Assembly: GCF_016798245.1 (NCBI RefSeq)
Contig: NZ_JAEUZA010000001.1
Location: 790,221 to 854,220, forward strand
Reading direction: 5' to 3'
Origin: Alkalicoccobacillus gibsonii
GTDB lineage: Bacteria > Bacillota > Bacilli > Bacillales > Bacillaceae_D
DNA length: 64,000 nt
The position numbers and the translations under genes are program-made. This document shows positions 9,695-18,867 of this stretch, piece by piece (positions within the stretch are counted from its first letter, which is position 1; each line of letters opens with the position of its first letter). The notes under the pieces are model-generated. The model made no database searches. It was given only the letters and a program-made list of their open reading frames with translations, and was not told the origin of the DNA.

Positions 9695-10276
9695 TTACGA
9701 ATCTAATGTGTCAAAATCTTTTTTAGAAGAAGGTCTTAATAAATCCGTTACACCTGTTTTCTCAAGTGCTCGAACGAGATAGTAAGCAAATACACCGGCA
9801 ATTAGAATACCGCTAATGGTTCGTAAAATAACGACTAATGTGACATTCCAACCAACTAGATCAGCCATATAACCGCGGTTCCAGTCCATGACAAACGAAC
9901 CGCCTGCGGATGCTGCGCCAGCAAGTGAGGTAGTAAGAATGGAGTAGCTTTTGTACATGAACAAAGCAAAAACAAGTTCGGCGCCAAGCCCCTGCATCAC
10001 TCCATAAATTAACACCTCTAATCCATATTGAGAGCCTACAATAAATTCACCAGAGGCTGCTGCTGTTTCAGCAATTAAAGCAACGCCTGGTTTACGAATA
10101 ATTAAAAAAGCCACAGTAGCTGCAATAAACCACATTCCATACATCAATTCATTTACTTGAAGTGGAAATAGTTTTAAGCTGTCATTTACTGGCCCCCATA
10201 ATCGGTACACGATCCCAAAGACCACCGCGATAATAACTGTGACTAAAATATCTGTTAATGTTAAACGCTTCTTCAT
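9695..10276 (-). CDS. ykoE: ECF transporter substrate-specific component (YkoE-like)
   Basis: 193-residue integral membrane protein with about five hydrophobic segments, matching the YkoE S-component family thought to bind hydroxymethylpyrimidine or thiamine. Motifs include FGIVYRLWGP, the GMWFIAA helix and GEFIVGSQYGLEVLIYGVMQG. It is first in the operon and downstream of a TPP riboswitch and terminator. The usual neighbour YkoF, a thiamine/HMP-binding soluble protein in B. subtilis ykoFEDC, is not present here. Confidence 0.9.
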   Translation of the reverse strand: MKKRLTLTDILVTVIIAVVFGIVYRLWGPVNDSLKLFPLQVNELMYGMWFIAATVAFLIIRKPGVALIAETAAASGEFIVGSQYGLEVLIYGVMQGLGAELVFALFMYKSYSILTTSLAGAASAGGSFVMDWNRGYMADLVGWNVTLVVILRTISGILIAGVFAYYLVRALEKTGVTDLLRPSSKKDFDTLDS

Positions 10277-10319
10277 TCATTTCCTCCTGTCCCTTATTCC
10301 CACAGTCAGCCGAAAAAAA

Positions 10320-10347
10320 GAAGCCACTCCTAGAATGGAGTGGCTTC
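10320..10347 (-). terminator. Riboswitch expression-platform terminator
   Basis: An 11-bp perfect stem (GAAGCCACTCC and complement, loop of six) followed on the minus strand by seven T. It lies between the TPP aptamer and the ykoE start, as expected for transcriptional attenuation when TPP is bound. Confidence 0.88.
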
Positions 10348-10404
10348 TTTCATACATATACACTTATCCCTTAAAAGACAAGCTGTCATAGTAAAAAGAG
10401 TCGA

Positions 10405-10490
10405 CTCCACTTTCCTACGCTAGTATTATCTAGATCAGGTCAAGGGTTAAGGCAAAGTCGCCTCTCTCAGCTTACGCGCCCCTAGTGGAA
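10405..10490 (-). promoter_or_regulatory. TPP (THI-box) riboswitch aptamer
   Basis: On the minus strand the aptamer shows the canonical elements in order: P1 5' strand TTCCACT, GGGGCGCG, CTGAGAGAGG, ACCCTTGACCTGATCTAGATAAT (given here as ACCCTTGACC then CTGATCTAGATAAT), AGCGTAGGAAAG, and the P1 3' strand AGTGGAG. It controls ykoE-ykoD-ykoC; TPP binding should favour the terminator at 10320-10347. Confidence 0.95.
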
Positions 10491-10554
10491 ATAAAAGTTT
10501 ATAATATTGTACATGTATATTTAACCATATTCACATGAAGCCGACAATCTTTTT

Positions 10555-11343
10555 TTACGAATGCTTTACTAAGACAGATTCTACTTCTAAGAGAGATGTA
10601 ATCTCATAAGTCGGTTCAACGTCGGTAGTCTTTTGATCTTTACGGTTAACCCATATAGAAGGAATACCTGCTCGTTGTGCGCCGAGAATGTCAGTCATTA
10701 GGTTGTCCCCAACCATAATTACTTCGTCTTTCTCAAGCTCCATTAATGATAATGCATGCTCAAAGATACCTTTATCAGGTTTACCCTTACCATAGGCTCC
10801 AGAAATCACAATGTGGTCAAAATATGGAACTAACTCAGGCGTGAGCTCCAATTTTATATTTTGTAGATCTGGAGAGCCGTTTGTTAACAATAGAAGTTTG
10901 TAGTCTTCTTTTAAACGATCTAGTACTTTAAACGTTTCATCATAAACAATCGGATTTTTGCGACGTTCAAGTGGGAATTTTTCAGATAATTCTTTTGCAA
11001 GCTCGGAATTATCTACTCCACATTTTTTCAAGGCAAGGTCCCAGGAAGCTAACCGATACCCAGGAGCGAGGTCTTTTAACTTTTGAAATTCTTCTTCATG
11101 ATCCTGAAAGTTTGCCCATAGACCCTCAAAGGGATTAATTCCGATCATTTGAGTAAAAGTAAACGTCTCGTAGGATGCATATAATTGCTTTGCTTCTTCC
11201 CTTACCGCATGCTCAAGCTCATCAGCTTTAATACGTTCATCTTGTTCTGCTGCATAAACACACGTGGCGTCAAATGCTTTTTGAACACTTTTTTGATCCC
11301 ATAAAAGGGTATCATCTAAGTCAAAAAAAACAGCTTTTATCAT
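10555..11343 (-). CDS. HAD-superfamily phosphatase (YsaA-like)
   Basis: Cytoplasmic haloacid-dehalogenase-fold hydrolase. Motif I is FFDLDDTL (nucleophile and acid Asp) at the N-terminus, motif II LLLTNGS, motif III Lys in GAYGKGKPD and motif IV VGDNLMTDILGA. Residues between motifs I and II form a helical C1 cap. Length of 262 residues and overall pattern resemble B. subtilis YsaA, whose natural substrate I do not assert. I use ATG 11343, with AAAGGGA upstream, rather than the preceding TTG. It lies about 50 bases after ilvE on the same strand and may be co-transcribed with it. Confidence 0.85.
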   Translation of the reverse strand: MIKAVFFDLDDTLLWDQKSVQKAFDATCVYAAEQDERIKADELEHAVREEAKQLYASYETFTFTQMIGINPFEGLWANFQDHEEEFQKLKDLAPGYRLASWDLALKKCGVDNSELAKELSEKFPLERRKNPIVYDETFKVLDRLKEDYKLLLLTNGSPDLQNIKLELTPELVPYFDHIVISGAYGKGKPDKGIFEHALSLMELEKDEVIMVGDNLMTDILGAQRAGIPSIWVNRKDQKTTDVEPTYEITSLLEVESVLVKHS

Positions 11344-11391
11344 CAAGGATTCCCTTTCTTTAAATCAAGTTTAAATGAAAATCTTGTACAA

Positions 11392-12465
11392 TTATTTTAC
11401 TTCGTAAGTCCAATTAAATGAGTCTTCTATTCTGCCTTTTTGTATGCCTGTCAACGTTTCATAGAGTCTTGCAGCCAAAGGACCTGTTTCACGATTATTA
11501 ATAAGCGACTGCTCCCCTTTCCAGCTAAGCTCGCCAATAGGTGAAATCACAGCTGCCGTTCCCGTTCCAAATGCCTCTTCTAGACGATTTTCTTGAATCG
11601 CAAGCAATACTTCATCAATTGAGATTTTCCGCTCTGAAACAGGCAAATCCCAACTCTTCAGTAATTCAATGATCGATTTGCGAGTAATTCCTTCTAGTAT
11701 ACTACCACTAAGTGCTGGCGTAATAATTTCTCCATCAATTTTAAAGAAGACATTCATACTTCCTACTTCTTCAATATACTTTTTCTCGGAACTATCGAGC
11801 CAAAGCACTTGAGCTTGACCATGGGCTGTCGCTTTATCTTGAGCTTTGTAAGCGGCAGAGTAATTACCTGCTGTTTTGGCCATACCGGTTCCACCTAATG
11901 CAGCTCTTGTATACTCATCTTCAACATAAATTCCCACAGGGGCAATACCTTCTTTATAATAGGAGCCTACAGGTGAAAGAATAATCATAAATTTATATGA
12001 CGCGGAAGGTGCTACACTAAGGTTAGGTTCAGTCGCAATAATGAACGGTCGAATATACAACGAGGTTCCTTCATATGTAGGGATCCATTCTTTGTCTAAC
12101 TTTACTAACTCATTTAGATAATCTAAAACAATGTCTGTATCAATATCCGGAATACTTAAACGGTCACTAGATAAGTTAAGTCGCTTAAAATTTTGTTCGG
12201 GTCTAAATAATAACACTCTGTCATCATCAGTACGATATGCTTTAAGACCTTCAAATACAGTTTGTCCATAGTGATAAATCATTGCTGCTGGATCGAGTGT
12301 TAGAGGTTGATAAGGAATAATTCGTGGACTATGCCAGCCGTTTTCATTTGTATAATCCATGATAAACATATGATCAGTAAACGTTTTACCGAACTCAAGG
12401 GTCTCAGGATCTGGCTTTGTTTTATGGTGTGTTGCGGTCATAATTTCTAAAGTTTGATCAGACAT
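11392..12465 (-). CDS. ilvE: Branched-chain amino acid aminotransferase
   Basis: PLP enzyme that makes or degrades leucine, isoleucine and valine by transamination with glutamate. 357 residues of the longer (class IV, eukaryote-like/YwaA type) form. Visible motifs: YGQTVFEGLKAYR, FRPEQNFKRLN, SLYIRPFIIAT, the PLP-lysine region GGTGMAKTAGNYSAA and FGTGTAAVISPIG. The start ATG follows AAAAAGGGGAG. Normal family length, no sign of damage. Confidence 0.94.
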   Translation of the reverse strand: MSDQTLEIMTATHHKTKPDPETLEFGKTFTDHMFIMDYTNENGWHSPRIIPYQPLTLDPAAMIYHYGQTVFEGLKAYRTDDDRVLLFRPEQNFKRLNLSSDRLSIPDIDTDIVLDYLNELVKLDKEWIPTYEGTSLYIRPFIIATEPNLSVAPSASYKFMIILSPVGSYYKEGIAPVGIYVEDEYTRAALGGTGMAKTAGNYSAAYKAQDKATAHGQAQVLWLDSSEKKYIEEVGSMNVFFKIDGEIITPALSGSILEGITRKSIIELLKSWDLPVSERKISIDEVLLAIQENRLEEAFGTGTAAVISPIGELSWKGEQSLINNRETGPLAARLYETLTGIQKGRIEDSFNWTYEVK

Positions 12466-12549
12466 AATAAGAAACTCCCCTTTTTATCCCACGATAGTAA
12501 CATTGTAACGTACTTATTATAACACGACTAAGCAAATTTTGAATGAGCC

Positions 12550-13362
12550 TTATCCCTTAGTCTGTTTCATATAATTTCCAAGCTCAACAAACATCGCACC
12601 CATACGTTCAATTTCTGGAGAAACCACTCGTTTAACCCCATGACTATAAAGCTCCTCAGAAGTGACTTTCCCAACTGATACGGCTAGAACACGCTCTTCA
12701 AATAACGTTAATAAGGATTGTTTTTTATCATACTTACTAGCAATTGTGAACAATTCTCTAGCTTGAATCGCTGTAGTGAAGGCAATAGCATCGTATTGAC
12801 CATTTAGTAATTCGTCTAATAGGATCAGTACATCCCCCTCATTCACAGAGATATGCTGATAAGGTAAAATTTCATTTATCGTTGCTCCATTTTCTTTAAG
12901 AAACGAATGTAGGACAGGTGCACTCATTCCGTGGAGCTGAACCATCACTCGTTTATCCTCCAAATTAACGTTTTTCATTACTTTTATTAGTCCTGAGGTT
13001 GTCCCATCTTCATCTCGCAAATCAGGAGTAAAACCATACTTCTTTAGCACAGCATGCGTTTTATATCCTCTTGCTGCAATCGTGGATTGTTTTAATGCTT
13101 CAAACAGCTCAGCATCAAACTTCTCTTTTTCCGCAAGTCTAAATAAGGTTTCTGTTCCAATGCCAGTTGTAAAGATAAAAATATCTGGTTTTTTTAAAAT
13201 GGTATCTTTGAATTCTTCTGCAACCTCAAGTTCAGCTAAAAAGACCGTACCCTGAAGTGATCTGACTTCGCTTGTTCCGCCTTGTTTTCGAATAATGGTT
13301 TGCATTTCTTCCGTTTTTCTCGACGCCGTTAATGCAATATGACAGTTTGTGAGACTTTTCAT
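12550..13362 (-). CDS. Uroporphyrinogen-III synthase (HemD)-like protein
   Basis: 270-residue protein of the HemD superfamily, with two Rossmann-like lobes: an N-terminal lobe with IALTASRKTEEM and FTTGIGTETLF, and a second with VMVQLHGMSAP, AIAFTTAIQARELF and AVSVGKVTSEEL. The HemD fold closes a linear tetrapyrrole to uroporphyrinogen III. This copy stands alone, not beside hemC or hemB, so it may be a paralogue with another role. The start at 13362 has AAGGATG upstream; a longer in-frame reading to 13428 has no convincing ribosome-binding site. Confidence 0.78.
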   Translation of the reverse strand: MKSLTNCHIALTASRKTEEMQTIIRKQGGTSEVRSLQGTVFLAELEVAEEFKDTILKKPDIFIFTTGIGTETLFRLAEKEKFDAELFEALKQSTIAARGYKTHAVLKKYGFTPDLRDEDGTTSGLIKVMKNVNLEDKRVMVQLHGMSAPVLHSFLKENGATINEILPYQHISVNEGDVLILLDELLNGQYDAIAFTTAIQARELFTIASKYDKKQSLLTLFEERVLAVSVGKVTSEELYSHGVKRVVSPEIERMGAMFVELGNYMKQTKG

Positions 13363-13622
13363 GAAGGTACATCCTTCCTCTTCGTGAATAAACATAATGT
13401 TTACGTTTGAATAAACTGAATATATCATGTTTTTGTTTTTTCGTTAAGTTTTTCTATTTATATATCCATTTCGGTACGTGAAATTATAATGTTGATCAAA
13501 GGAAAGATACTTTTCTTTAGACTAGAATACTGAATTAGGCTAATCATCTTGCTATAGACCCACTCGGTATCAGCTTGATACGATATAAAGGTAAAACGTT
13601 ACGTTTGAAAGAGAGGAATACT

Positions 13623-14501
13623 ATGGAGCGTTATAGCCAGTTAAAAAAAGGTGAAAAAGGTGCATGGCTAAGCATTATCGTTTATCTTGCATTATCCGCA
13701 GTAAAACTTATCATTGGGACCCTGTTCTTCTCTGACGCGTTACGTGCCGATGGTCTTAACAATGTAACAGACATTATCGCCTCCATCGCTGTTTTAATTG
13801 GATTACGGATCTCTCAAAAGCCACCAGATGCGAACCACCCTTATGGTCATTTTCGTGCTGAAAACATTGCATCACTTTTTGCCGCGTTTATTATGGCTGC
13901 TATCGGTTTGCAAGTGTTGGTCGAGGCAGTACGGTCCTTTATGTCAGAGCAGGCAGCACCTGATCCTGTAGCTGGTTGGGTTGGAGCTGGATGTGCTCTT
14001 ATTATGTTCGGGGTCTATCACTACAATCAAAAGCTTGCAAAAGAAGTAAACAGTCAAGCGCTTTACGCTATAGCTGCTGATAATCGCTCCGATGCACTTG
14101 TGAGTGTCGGTGCCACCATTAGCATTCTTGCTTCTCAGTGGAATGTTGCATGGCTTGATACAGCCACAGCGCTTTTGATTGGTTTATTAATTTGTTACAC
14201 TGCCTTTGACATTTTCCAAAAGGCTACCCTCTCATTAACCGATGGGTTTAATGAGCAGGATTTAAATACGTATCGAGAAACCATTGAAGTCATTCATCAT
14301 GTGGAGGCCTTAAAACAGGTAAAAGCTAGACAGGTTGGATCGACCATATACGCTGATGTTATTATTGAAGTTCATCCCAATTTAAGTGTTCATGAAAGTC
14401 ATCAAATTGCAGACAAGGTTGAAGCTGTTATGAGAGATAAACACAATATATCTAATACGCACGTTCACGTAGAACCATCGAATCAACCTAAAGAAGAATG
14501 A
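13623..14501 (+). CDS. Cation diffusion facilitator, manganese-exporter type (MneS/MneP-like)
   Basis: 292-residue CDF exporter that swaps cytoplasmic divalent metal for protons. Six predicted membrane helices, metal-site motifs ADGLNNVTDI in helix 2 and DNRSDALVS in helix 5, the HPYGHFRAE loop and a C-terminal cytoplasmic domain ending with HVHVEPS. The sequence closely follows the MERYxxLKKGE opening of B. subtilis YeaB (MneS), a Mn(II) exporter, so manganese is the likeliest substrate (from family knowledge). ATG 13623 is chosen for its GAGAGGA site; an upstream in-frame TTG at 13575 lacks one. Confidence 0.88.
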   Translation: MERYSQLKKGEKGAWLSIIVYLALSAVKLIIGTLFFSDALRADGLNNVTDIIASIAVLIGLRISQKPPDANHPYGHFRAENIASLFAAFIMAAIGLQVLVEAVRSFMSEQAAPDPVAGWVGAGCALIMFGVYHYNQKLAKEVNSQALYAIAADNRSDALVSVGATISILASQWNVAWLDTATALLIGLLICYTAFDIFQKATLSLTDGFNEQDLNTYRETIEVIHHVEALKQVKARQVGSTIYADVIIEVHPNLSVHESHQIADKVEAVMRDKHNISNTHVHVEPSNQPKEE

Positions 14502-14527
14502 CAGCAATCTGGTCATCTTTCTTTAGG
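14487..14527 (+). terminator. Intrinsic terminator of the CDF exporter gene
   Basis: A 16-bp stem with two mismatches (14487-14502 with 14512-14527) overlaps the stop codon and is followed by TTTTAT. Confidence 0.8.
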
Positions 14528-14590
14528 TTTTATAAGATTCTGAAAAAATAGTTTATGTCGCTTACATTCGGGTATTTACATAATAAAGAA

Positions 14591-14611
14591 GACGAGGTCA
14601 AAGACCCCGCC
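14591..14611 (-). terminator. Probable terminator of the 3D-domain protein gene
   Basis: Nine-bp stem (14591-14599 with 14603-14611, two G-U pairs), loop AAA, followed on the minus strand by TTCTTTATTA. It lies just after the stop codon of the wall protein gene; the T-run is imperfect. Confidence 0.6.
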
Positions 14612-14620
14612 TTACTACCA

Positions 14621-15685
14621 TTAGTCTAAAATGGTTACATTGATTGTTTGACGACCAAATGCAACTGCATCGCCGTGCGATTGCATGTAAAGGTCTACTT
14701 TGTTTCCATTAATTGCGCCGCCAGTATCACCAGCAATTGCTTCTCCGTATCCTTCAACGTATACACGAGATCCTAGTGGAATGACACTTGGGTCCACAGC
14801 AATCACTTTTTGGTTTGGATTAGCATTTAAGTCAATACCAGTAGCTGTTACTCCACTGCATCCAGCACAGTTCGCTGTGTAAGCAGTTGCTTCAACTTGA
14901 ATGGTCTGACCAGTTGCTTCACCTGATTGATTACTAGTTTCTGTTTCTTTAACAGACTCTTCTACTGGAGCTGATTCTTCAGCAGGAGCTTCTTCTTGAA
15001 CTTCTTCTGCAGGAGCCTCTTCTACGGCTGGCTCTGATTCTTGTACAGGCTCAGCTTGCTCTGCAACTTCTTCTGCTTGTTGTTGTGGCTGTTCCGTCTC
15101 AGTAGTGGTTTCCTGAGTTTCTGGTTCAGCTGTTACTTCTTCTGCTTTTGTTTCTGTTTTTTGTTCAATCACTTTTTCAGATGCTGTATAATAAAGCTCT
15201 TTAAATGTGTTTGGTCCAGCAATTCCATCTACTGAAAGATTATGCTGTGATTGGAATGACTTCACGGCTTCTTTTGTATGCGGTCCAAAGATACCGTCTT
15301 TCCCACCATTTAGAAAACCTAGCTCATTTAATTGGCCTTGTAATTCCTTAACGATCTCTCCAGTATCACCTTCAGATAAAACATGGAGGGCTCCTACTGT
15401 TTGAGCTCCCGCTACTCCGTCAGATTCTAACTGATATTTTTCTTGAAATGCTTTTACTGCATTTTGTGTTTCAATAGTGAATGTGCCATTTATCTCATCA
15501 GTGAAGAACCCTTTTTCGGATAACAACTCTTGTAGTTGTTCAACGTTCTTCCCTTCATCTCCCTTGTTTAGGGTATCAAAATTGCTCGCTTCAGAAATGC
15601 TCGGTGAAGCAAACAAGACAAATCCAGCTGTTGCAACTGGTAACGTTACATAACGAAGTGTTTTAAATGGAATTTTAGCATTCAT
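14621..15685 (-). CDS. Secreted cell-wall hydrolase with two peptidoglycan-binding domains and a 3D domain (YocH-like)
   Basis: 354-residue exported protein. Signal peptide ends near PSISEASNFD. Two PG_binding_1 domains follow (QLQELLSEKGF...GTFTIETQNAVKAFQ and QLNELGFLNGG...GIFGPHTKEAVKSFQ), then a roughly 90-residue Glu/Gln/Thr/Ala-rich low-complexity linker, and a C-terminal 3D (double-psi beta-barrel) domain with VEATAYTANC, IAVDPSVIPLGS and AGDTGGAINGNKVDLYM carrying the conserved Asp residues. Likely a muralytic (lytic transglycosylase-like) autolysin. Start at 15685 has AAAGGAGG 8 bases upstream; the longer frame to 15721 does not. In B. subtilis yocH is under WalRK; I found no clear WalR box here. 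Confidence 0.9.
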   Translation of the reverse strand: MNAKIPFKTLRYVTLPVATAGFVLFASPSISEASNFDTLNKGDEGKNVEQLQELLSEKGFFTDEINGTFTIETQNAVKAFQEKYQLESDGVAGAQTVGALHVLSEGDTGEIVKELQGQLNELGFLNGGKDGIFGPHTKEAVKSFQSQHNLSVDGIAGPNTFKELYYTASEKVIEQKTETKAEEVTAEPETQETTTETEQPQQQAEEVAEQAEPVQESEPAVEEAPAEEVQEEAPAEESAPVEESVKETETSNQSGEATGQTIQVEATAYTANCAGCSGVTATGIDLNANPNQKVIAVDPSVIPLGSRVYVEGYGEAIAGDTGGAINGNKVDLYMQSHGDAVAFGRQTINVTILD

Positions 15686-16037
15686 AGTGCCAACCTCCTT
15701 TGATTTCAACCACTGCCACATACAGTACCAGTGCGCTACAAATCTATCAATCCTTTGGTGACCTAATTAAACGAATTGAAATCTTAATGTAACAAAAGTC
15801 AAAGGAAGGTCATTTTCATTCCATTATTTAGTGTATTGACAAGTCCCCAATTAGAGATTTACCCATAATTGAAGAGATTAATTCCGCATTTTGTTTAATC
15901 CGTTAAGATTGAATCTAAAATCCTTGTATAAATGAGCTAAATTGAATGATTTCAACAGATTTCGCCTTATTTTAATCGCTTTAACATGTCACACCTGTAA
16001 CCATGCTGTTATATAAGCATGATTCGACAGGGTCATT
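15686..16037. other. Intergenic region, promoter of the 3D-domain protein
   Basis: About 350 bases without a supported gene. It must carry the promoter of the wall protein gene on the minus strand. A short palindrome CATGCT/AGCATG sits near 16002-16022, close to the end of the gamma-glutamylcyclotransferase-like gene, without a T-run. No other structure is evident. Confidence 0.4.
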
Positions 16038-16418
16038 TCACACTCGTTCTTTCCAACGGCCTGATTTTATTAATGACAAATGCGCGGTCTTTATGGCTGG
16101 AAATACGTAAACTAGAGCTTGACTCACGCCAACCTTACGATACACGTTTAACTGAACGCGATTGTAATCATTCTTCAGCTCATCTCCTATGTACCCTTCT
16201 AAAGCATCAATCTTAAGAAGAATCTCATCAGTTACTTCATATAACTCTCCCCAAACAGTATGGCTCGTCTCATCAACGCACACAGCAGGGTACCCTAAAC
16301 TCGTGTCATACAGTTCCCCATAAATAAAGCAACTGGAATCAATACATGCTGCTCCAACTAGCAAATGACTATTTGATTCATGTTTTAAAAGGGTTCCGTA
16401 TACAAAAAGCATTGGCAC
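16038..16418 (-). CDS. Gamma-glutamylcyclotransferase-like (GGCT/YtfP/AIG2 family) protein
   Basis: 126-residue cytoplasmic protein of the GGCT fold. Opening MPMLFVYGTLLK contains the substrate-binding YGTL motif; LYDTSLGYPAV and LKIDALEGYIG follow, the latter with the catalytic Glu. These proteins act on gamma-glutamyl amines or dipeptides, but the exact substrate of short YtfP-like members is unsettled. Start taken as GTG 16418 with AAGGATG 7 bases upstream; the ATG six bases later is an alternative. It is divergent from the methyltransferase gene. Confidence 0.82.
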   Translation of the reverse strand: MPMLFVYGTLLKHESNSHLLVGAACIDSSCFIYGELYDTSLGYPAVCVDETSHTVWGELYEVTDEILLKIDALEGYIGDELKNDYNRVQLNVYRKVGVSQALVYVFPAIKTAHLSLIKSGRWKERV

Positions 16419-16506
16419 TTGTCATCATCCTTCGATTATTCTGTTTTTATTTAAAGTATCAGATTTTCTGAATATTGCATAGGCTGTATAAAAAAAGAGG
16501 TGTCCA

Positions 16507-17226
16507 ATGCATTATACGTATATGGATCTTTTGGCTGAATATGGAATAGGAAGTGCTCATCCTGGAGGCTTTCTTTTAACAAAAAGTCTTTTAAAACAGC
16601 TTCAAATTAAACCTGTTCACCATGTCTTAGACGCAGGGTGTGGGACAGGACAAACTTCCTCTTACCTTTATTCTACCTTTAAATGTCACGTAAGTGCAGT
16701 AGACAATCATCCGTTAATGATTGAAAAAGCCCTTAATCGTTTTCATATGGAAGATCAGGAAATCACATTAAAGGAGGCTTCTATTGAACAATTACCTTTT
16801 TTAAATGAGAGTTTTGATTTTGTGTTGTCTGAATCAGTTACTGCCTTTACAAACATTGCCACGACGTTGTCAGAGTTTAATCGAGTTTTACGATCAGGTG
16901 GACGTCTTCTACTCAATGAAATGGTTCAAAATCAGCCTACTACTCATTCAGAACGTTCATCATTAAGCGAGCTGTATCAAATAAATGATTTATTAAAGCC
17001 TGATCAATGGAGAGAACAGTTAACGGCATGTGGCTTCTCGCACATTGAACAATGGAGGGTTGAACCGATCTCTACTTTAGTACAACAAAAGATTGATAAC
17101 GAAAATGATTTTTTCCCTTCAGATGTTTTAGACTCTTCCCTACAAGAATTATGGCAACAGCACCAACGTGTCACTCAGCTTCTTGCATCAAAATTATCAT
17201 ACTTGCTTGTGGTTGCAGTTAAGTGA
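16507..17226 (+). CDS. Class I SAM-dependent methyltransferase
   Basis: 239-residue methyltransferase with the Rossmann SAM-binding motif VLDAGCGTGQTSSYL near residue 40, acidic motif SAVDNHPLMIEKA and post-motifs PFLNESFDFVLSESV and FNRVLRSGGRLLLNEM, the UbiE/Coq5-like arrangement. The acceptor is unknown. GAGGTG lies 6-7 bases before the ATG. It stands between the divergent GGCT gene and gndA and gives no context clue. Confidence 0.85.
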   Translation: MHYTYMDLLAEYGIGSAHPGGFLLTKSLLKQLQIKPVHHVLDAGCGTGQTSSYLYSTFKCHVSAVDNHPLMIEKALNRFHMEDQEITLKEASIEQLPFLNESFDFVLSESVTAFTNIATTLSEFNRVLRSGGRLLLNEMVQNQPTTHSERSSLSELYQINDLLKPDQWREQLTACGFSHIEQWRVEPISTLVQQKIDNENDFFPSDVLDSSLQELWQQHQRVTQLLASKLSYLLVVAVK

Positions 17227-17297
17227 AAAGGAGCTACCCAAGACAGGCACCCATAGCGTCTGTCTTAGTTGCTTTACTCGATCACAATCTTGATTAT

Positions 17298-17326
17298 TTG
17301 AGCGCTCCCAAGGGTTGTGGTATATT
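17298..17326 (+). promoter_or_regulatory. SigA-type promoter for gndA
   Basis: TTGAGC at 17298-17303, 17-base spacer, TATATT at 17321-17326, about 40 bases before the gndA start. This is a close match to the housekeeping consensus. Confidence 0.65.
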
Positions 17327-17368
17327 CTTAAAGATAGATATTTTGCTGTAGGAAGGAAGACTTGATTC

Positions 17369-18781
17369 ATGGAAAAACAAAACATTGGTATTATTGGTGT
17401 CGGGGTTATGGGTAAAAGCCTTGCACTAAATCTAGAGAGTCACGGGTTTTCCGTTTCAATGTATGATGTTTCAACTGAACGTGTAAAACGAATCGTTGAG
17501 CTTGAGAAAAAAGAACGCCTTGTAGGTACATATAGCCTTGAGGAATTTGTTTCTTCATTAGAGAGCCCTAAGAAGATTTTATTAATGGTACAAGCTGGTG
17601 CTGTGACCGATTCTGTCATTAATGAATTAATTCCACACTTGGAACCAAATGATATCGTAATGGATGGTGGGAATACATATTATACAGACACCATTCGTCG
17701 AAACGAAACACTCGCAAAATCGGGTATTCACTTTATTGGAACTGGGGTATCTGGTGGTGAAGAAGGAGCATTAAAAGGGCCTTCCATTATGCCTGGAGGA
17801 CAGAAAGAAGCATATGAACTTGTTCGTCCGATGTTTGAAAAGATTGCTGCTAAAGTAAACGGCGAGCCGTGTACAACATATATCGGACCTGATGGCGCTG
17901 GTCATTATGTAAAAATGGTCCACAATGGTATTGAATATGGAGATATGCAACTGATTTGTGAAGCCTACTGGTTAATGAGAGAACATCTAGGCATGTCTTC
18001 TGAAGAATTGCACCAAACGTTTAAGGACTGGAACGACGGTGAGCTGAATAGTTACTTAATTGAAATTACAGCTGACATCTTTACGAAGATTGATGAGAAG
18101 ACTGGTAAGCCTCTTGTAGATGTCATATTAGATACAGCCGCTCAAAAAGGAACTGGAAAGTGGACAAGTCAAAATTCACTAGATCTAGGTGTTCCGCTTC
18201 CGATAATTACTGAGTCTGTATTTGCTCGTTTTGTATCTGCAATGAAGGACGAACGTACAAAGGCAAGTACAATCCTACCAAAAGCCGCGGGCACTCCTGC
18301 TGAAGCATCACGCGAAGAGTGGATTGAGTCTATCCGCCAAGCGTTATATTTCAGTAAAGTGATCTCATATGCTCAAGGATTCTCTCAGCTTCGCTTTGCT
18401 TCTGATGAATTCAATTGGGATCTTCAATATGGCCAAATCGCAAGTATTTTCCGTGGAGGTTGTATTATTCGTGCCGGTTTCCTACAAAACATTATGGATG
18501 CATATGAAAAAGAACCTAACTTGAGCAATCTTCTGCTTGATTCTTATTTCGTGGAAATTGCGAAGAACTATCAGCAATCGTTACGTGATATTGTATCACT
18601 AGCTGCACAAACTGGTTTACCGACTCCAGGCTTTGCTAGTGCCCTGTCATACTATGATAGCTACCGCTCTGAAACATTGCCTGCAAACCTTCTTCAAGCT
18701 CAACGTGATTACTTTGGTGCTCATACGTACAAACGTATTGATGAAGATGGCGTGTTCCACACAAACTGGTTAGAATCTTAA
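17369..18781 (+). CDS. gndA: 6-phosphogluconate dehydrogenase, decarboxylating
   Basis: Oxidises 6-phosphogluconate to ribulose 5-phosphate plus CO2 with NADP+, the third step of the oxidative pentose-phosphate pathway. 470 residues: N-terminal Rossmann motif [19 protein letters not shown]-contact region, signature [18 protein letters not shown] with the catalytic Lys and Asn (KMVHNGIEY), and [13 protein letters not shown], the helical-domain substrate motif. Full length. It has its own promoter and a strong terminator, and is convergent with zwf, the first enzyme of the same pathway. Confidence 0.96.
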   Translation: MEKQNIGIIGVGVMGKSLALNLESHGFSVSMYDVSTERVKRIVELEKKERLVGTYSLEEFVSSLESPKKILLMVQAGAVTDSVINELIPHLEPNDIVMDGGNTYYTDTIRRNETLAKSGIHFIGTGVSGGEEGALKGPSIMPGGQKEAYELVRPMFEKIAAKVNGEPCTTYIGPDGAGHYVKMVHNGIEYGDMQLICEAYWLMREHLGMSSEELHQTFKDWNDGELNSYLIEITADIFTKIDEKTGKPLVDVILDTAAQKGTGKWTSQNSLDLGVPLPIITESVFARFVSAMKDERTKASTILPKAAGTPAEASREEWIESIRQALYFSKVISYAQGFSQLRFASDEFNWDLQYGQIASIFRGGCIIRAGFLQNIMDAYEKEPNLSNLLLDSYFVEIAKNYQQSLRDIVSLAAQTGLPTPGFASALSYYDSYRSETLPANLLQAQRDYFGAHTYKRIDEDGVFHTNWLES

Positions 18782-18811
18782 GTAGAAAATTCTCTTAAAA
18801 GGAACATACAC

Positions 18812-18849
18812 AAAATGCAAATGATTCTTAACTGAATCATTTGCATTTT
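18812..18849 (+). terminator. Intrinsic terminator of gndA
   Basis: A perfect 16-bp stem (18812-18827 with 18834-18849, loop TTAACT) followed by T residues; about 30 bases after the gndA stop. Confidence 0.9.
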
Positions 18850-18867
18850 TTCATTTTTCACCTTGAA

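Noticed and set aside
15722-15820. WalR box upstream of the 3D-domain protein gene
   Set aside because: TGTAAC-like half-sites occur, but the second half-site of TGTWAT-N5-TGTWAT is missing.
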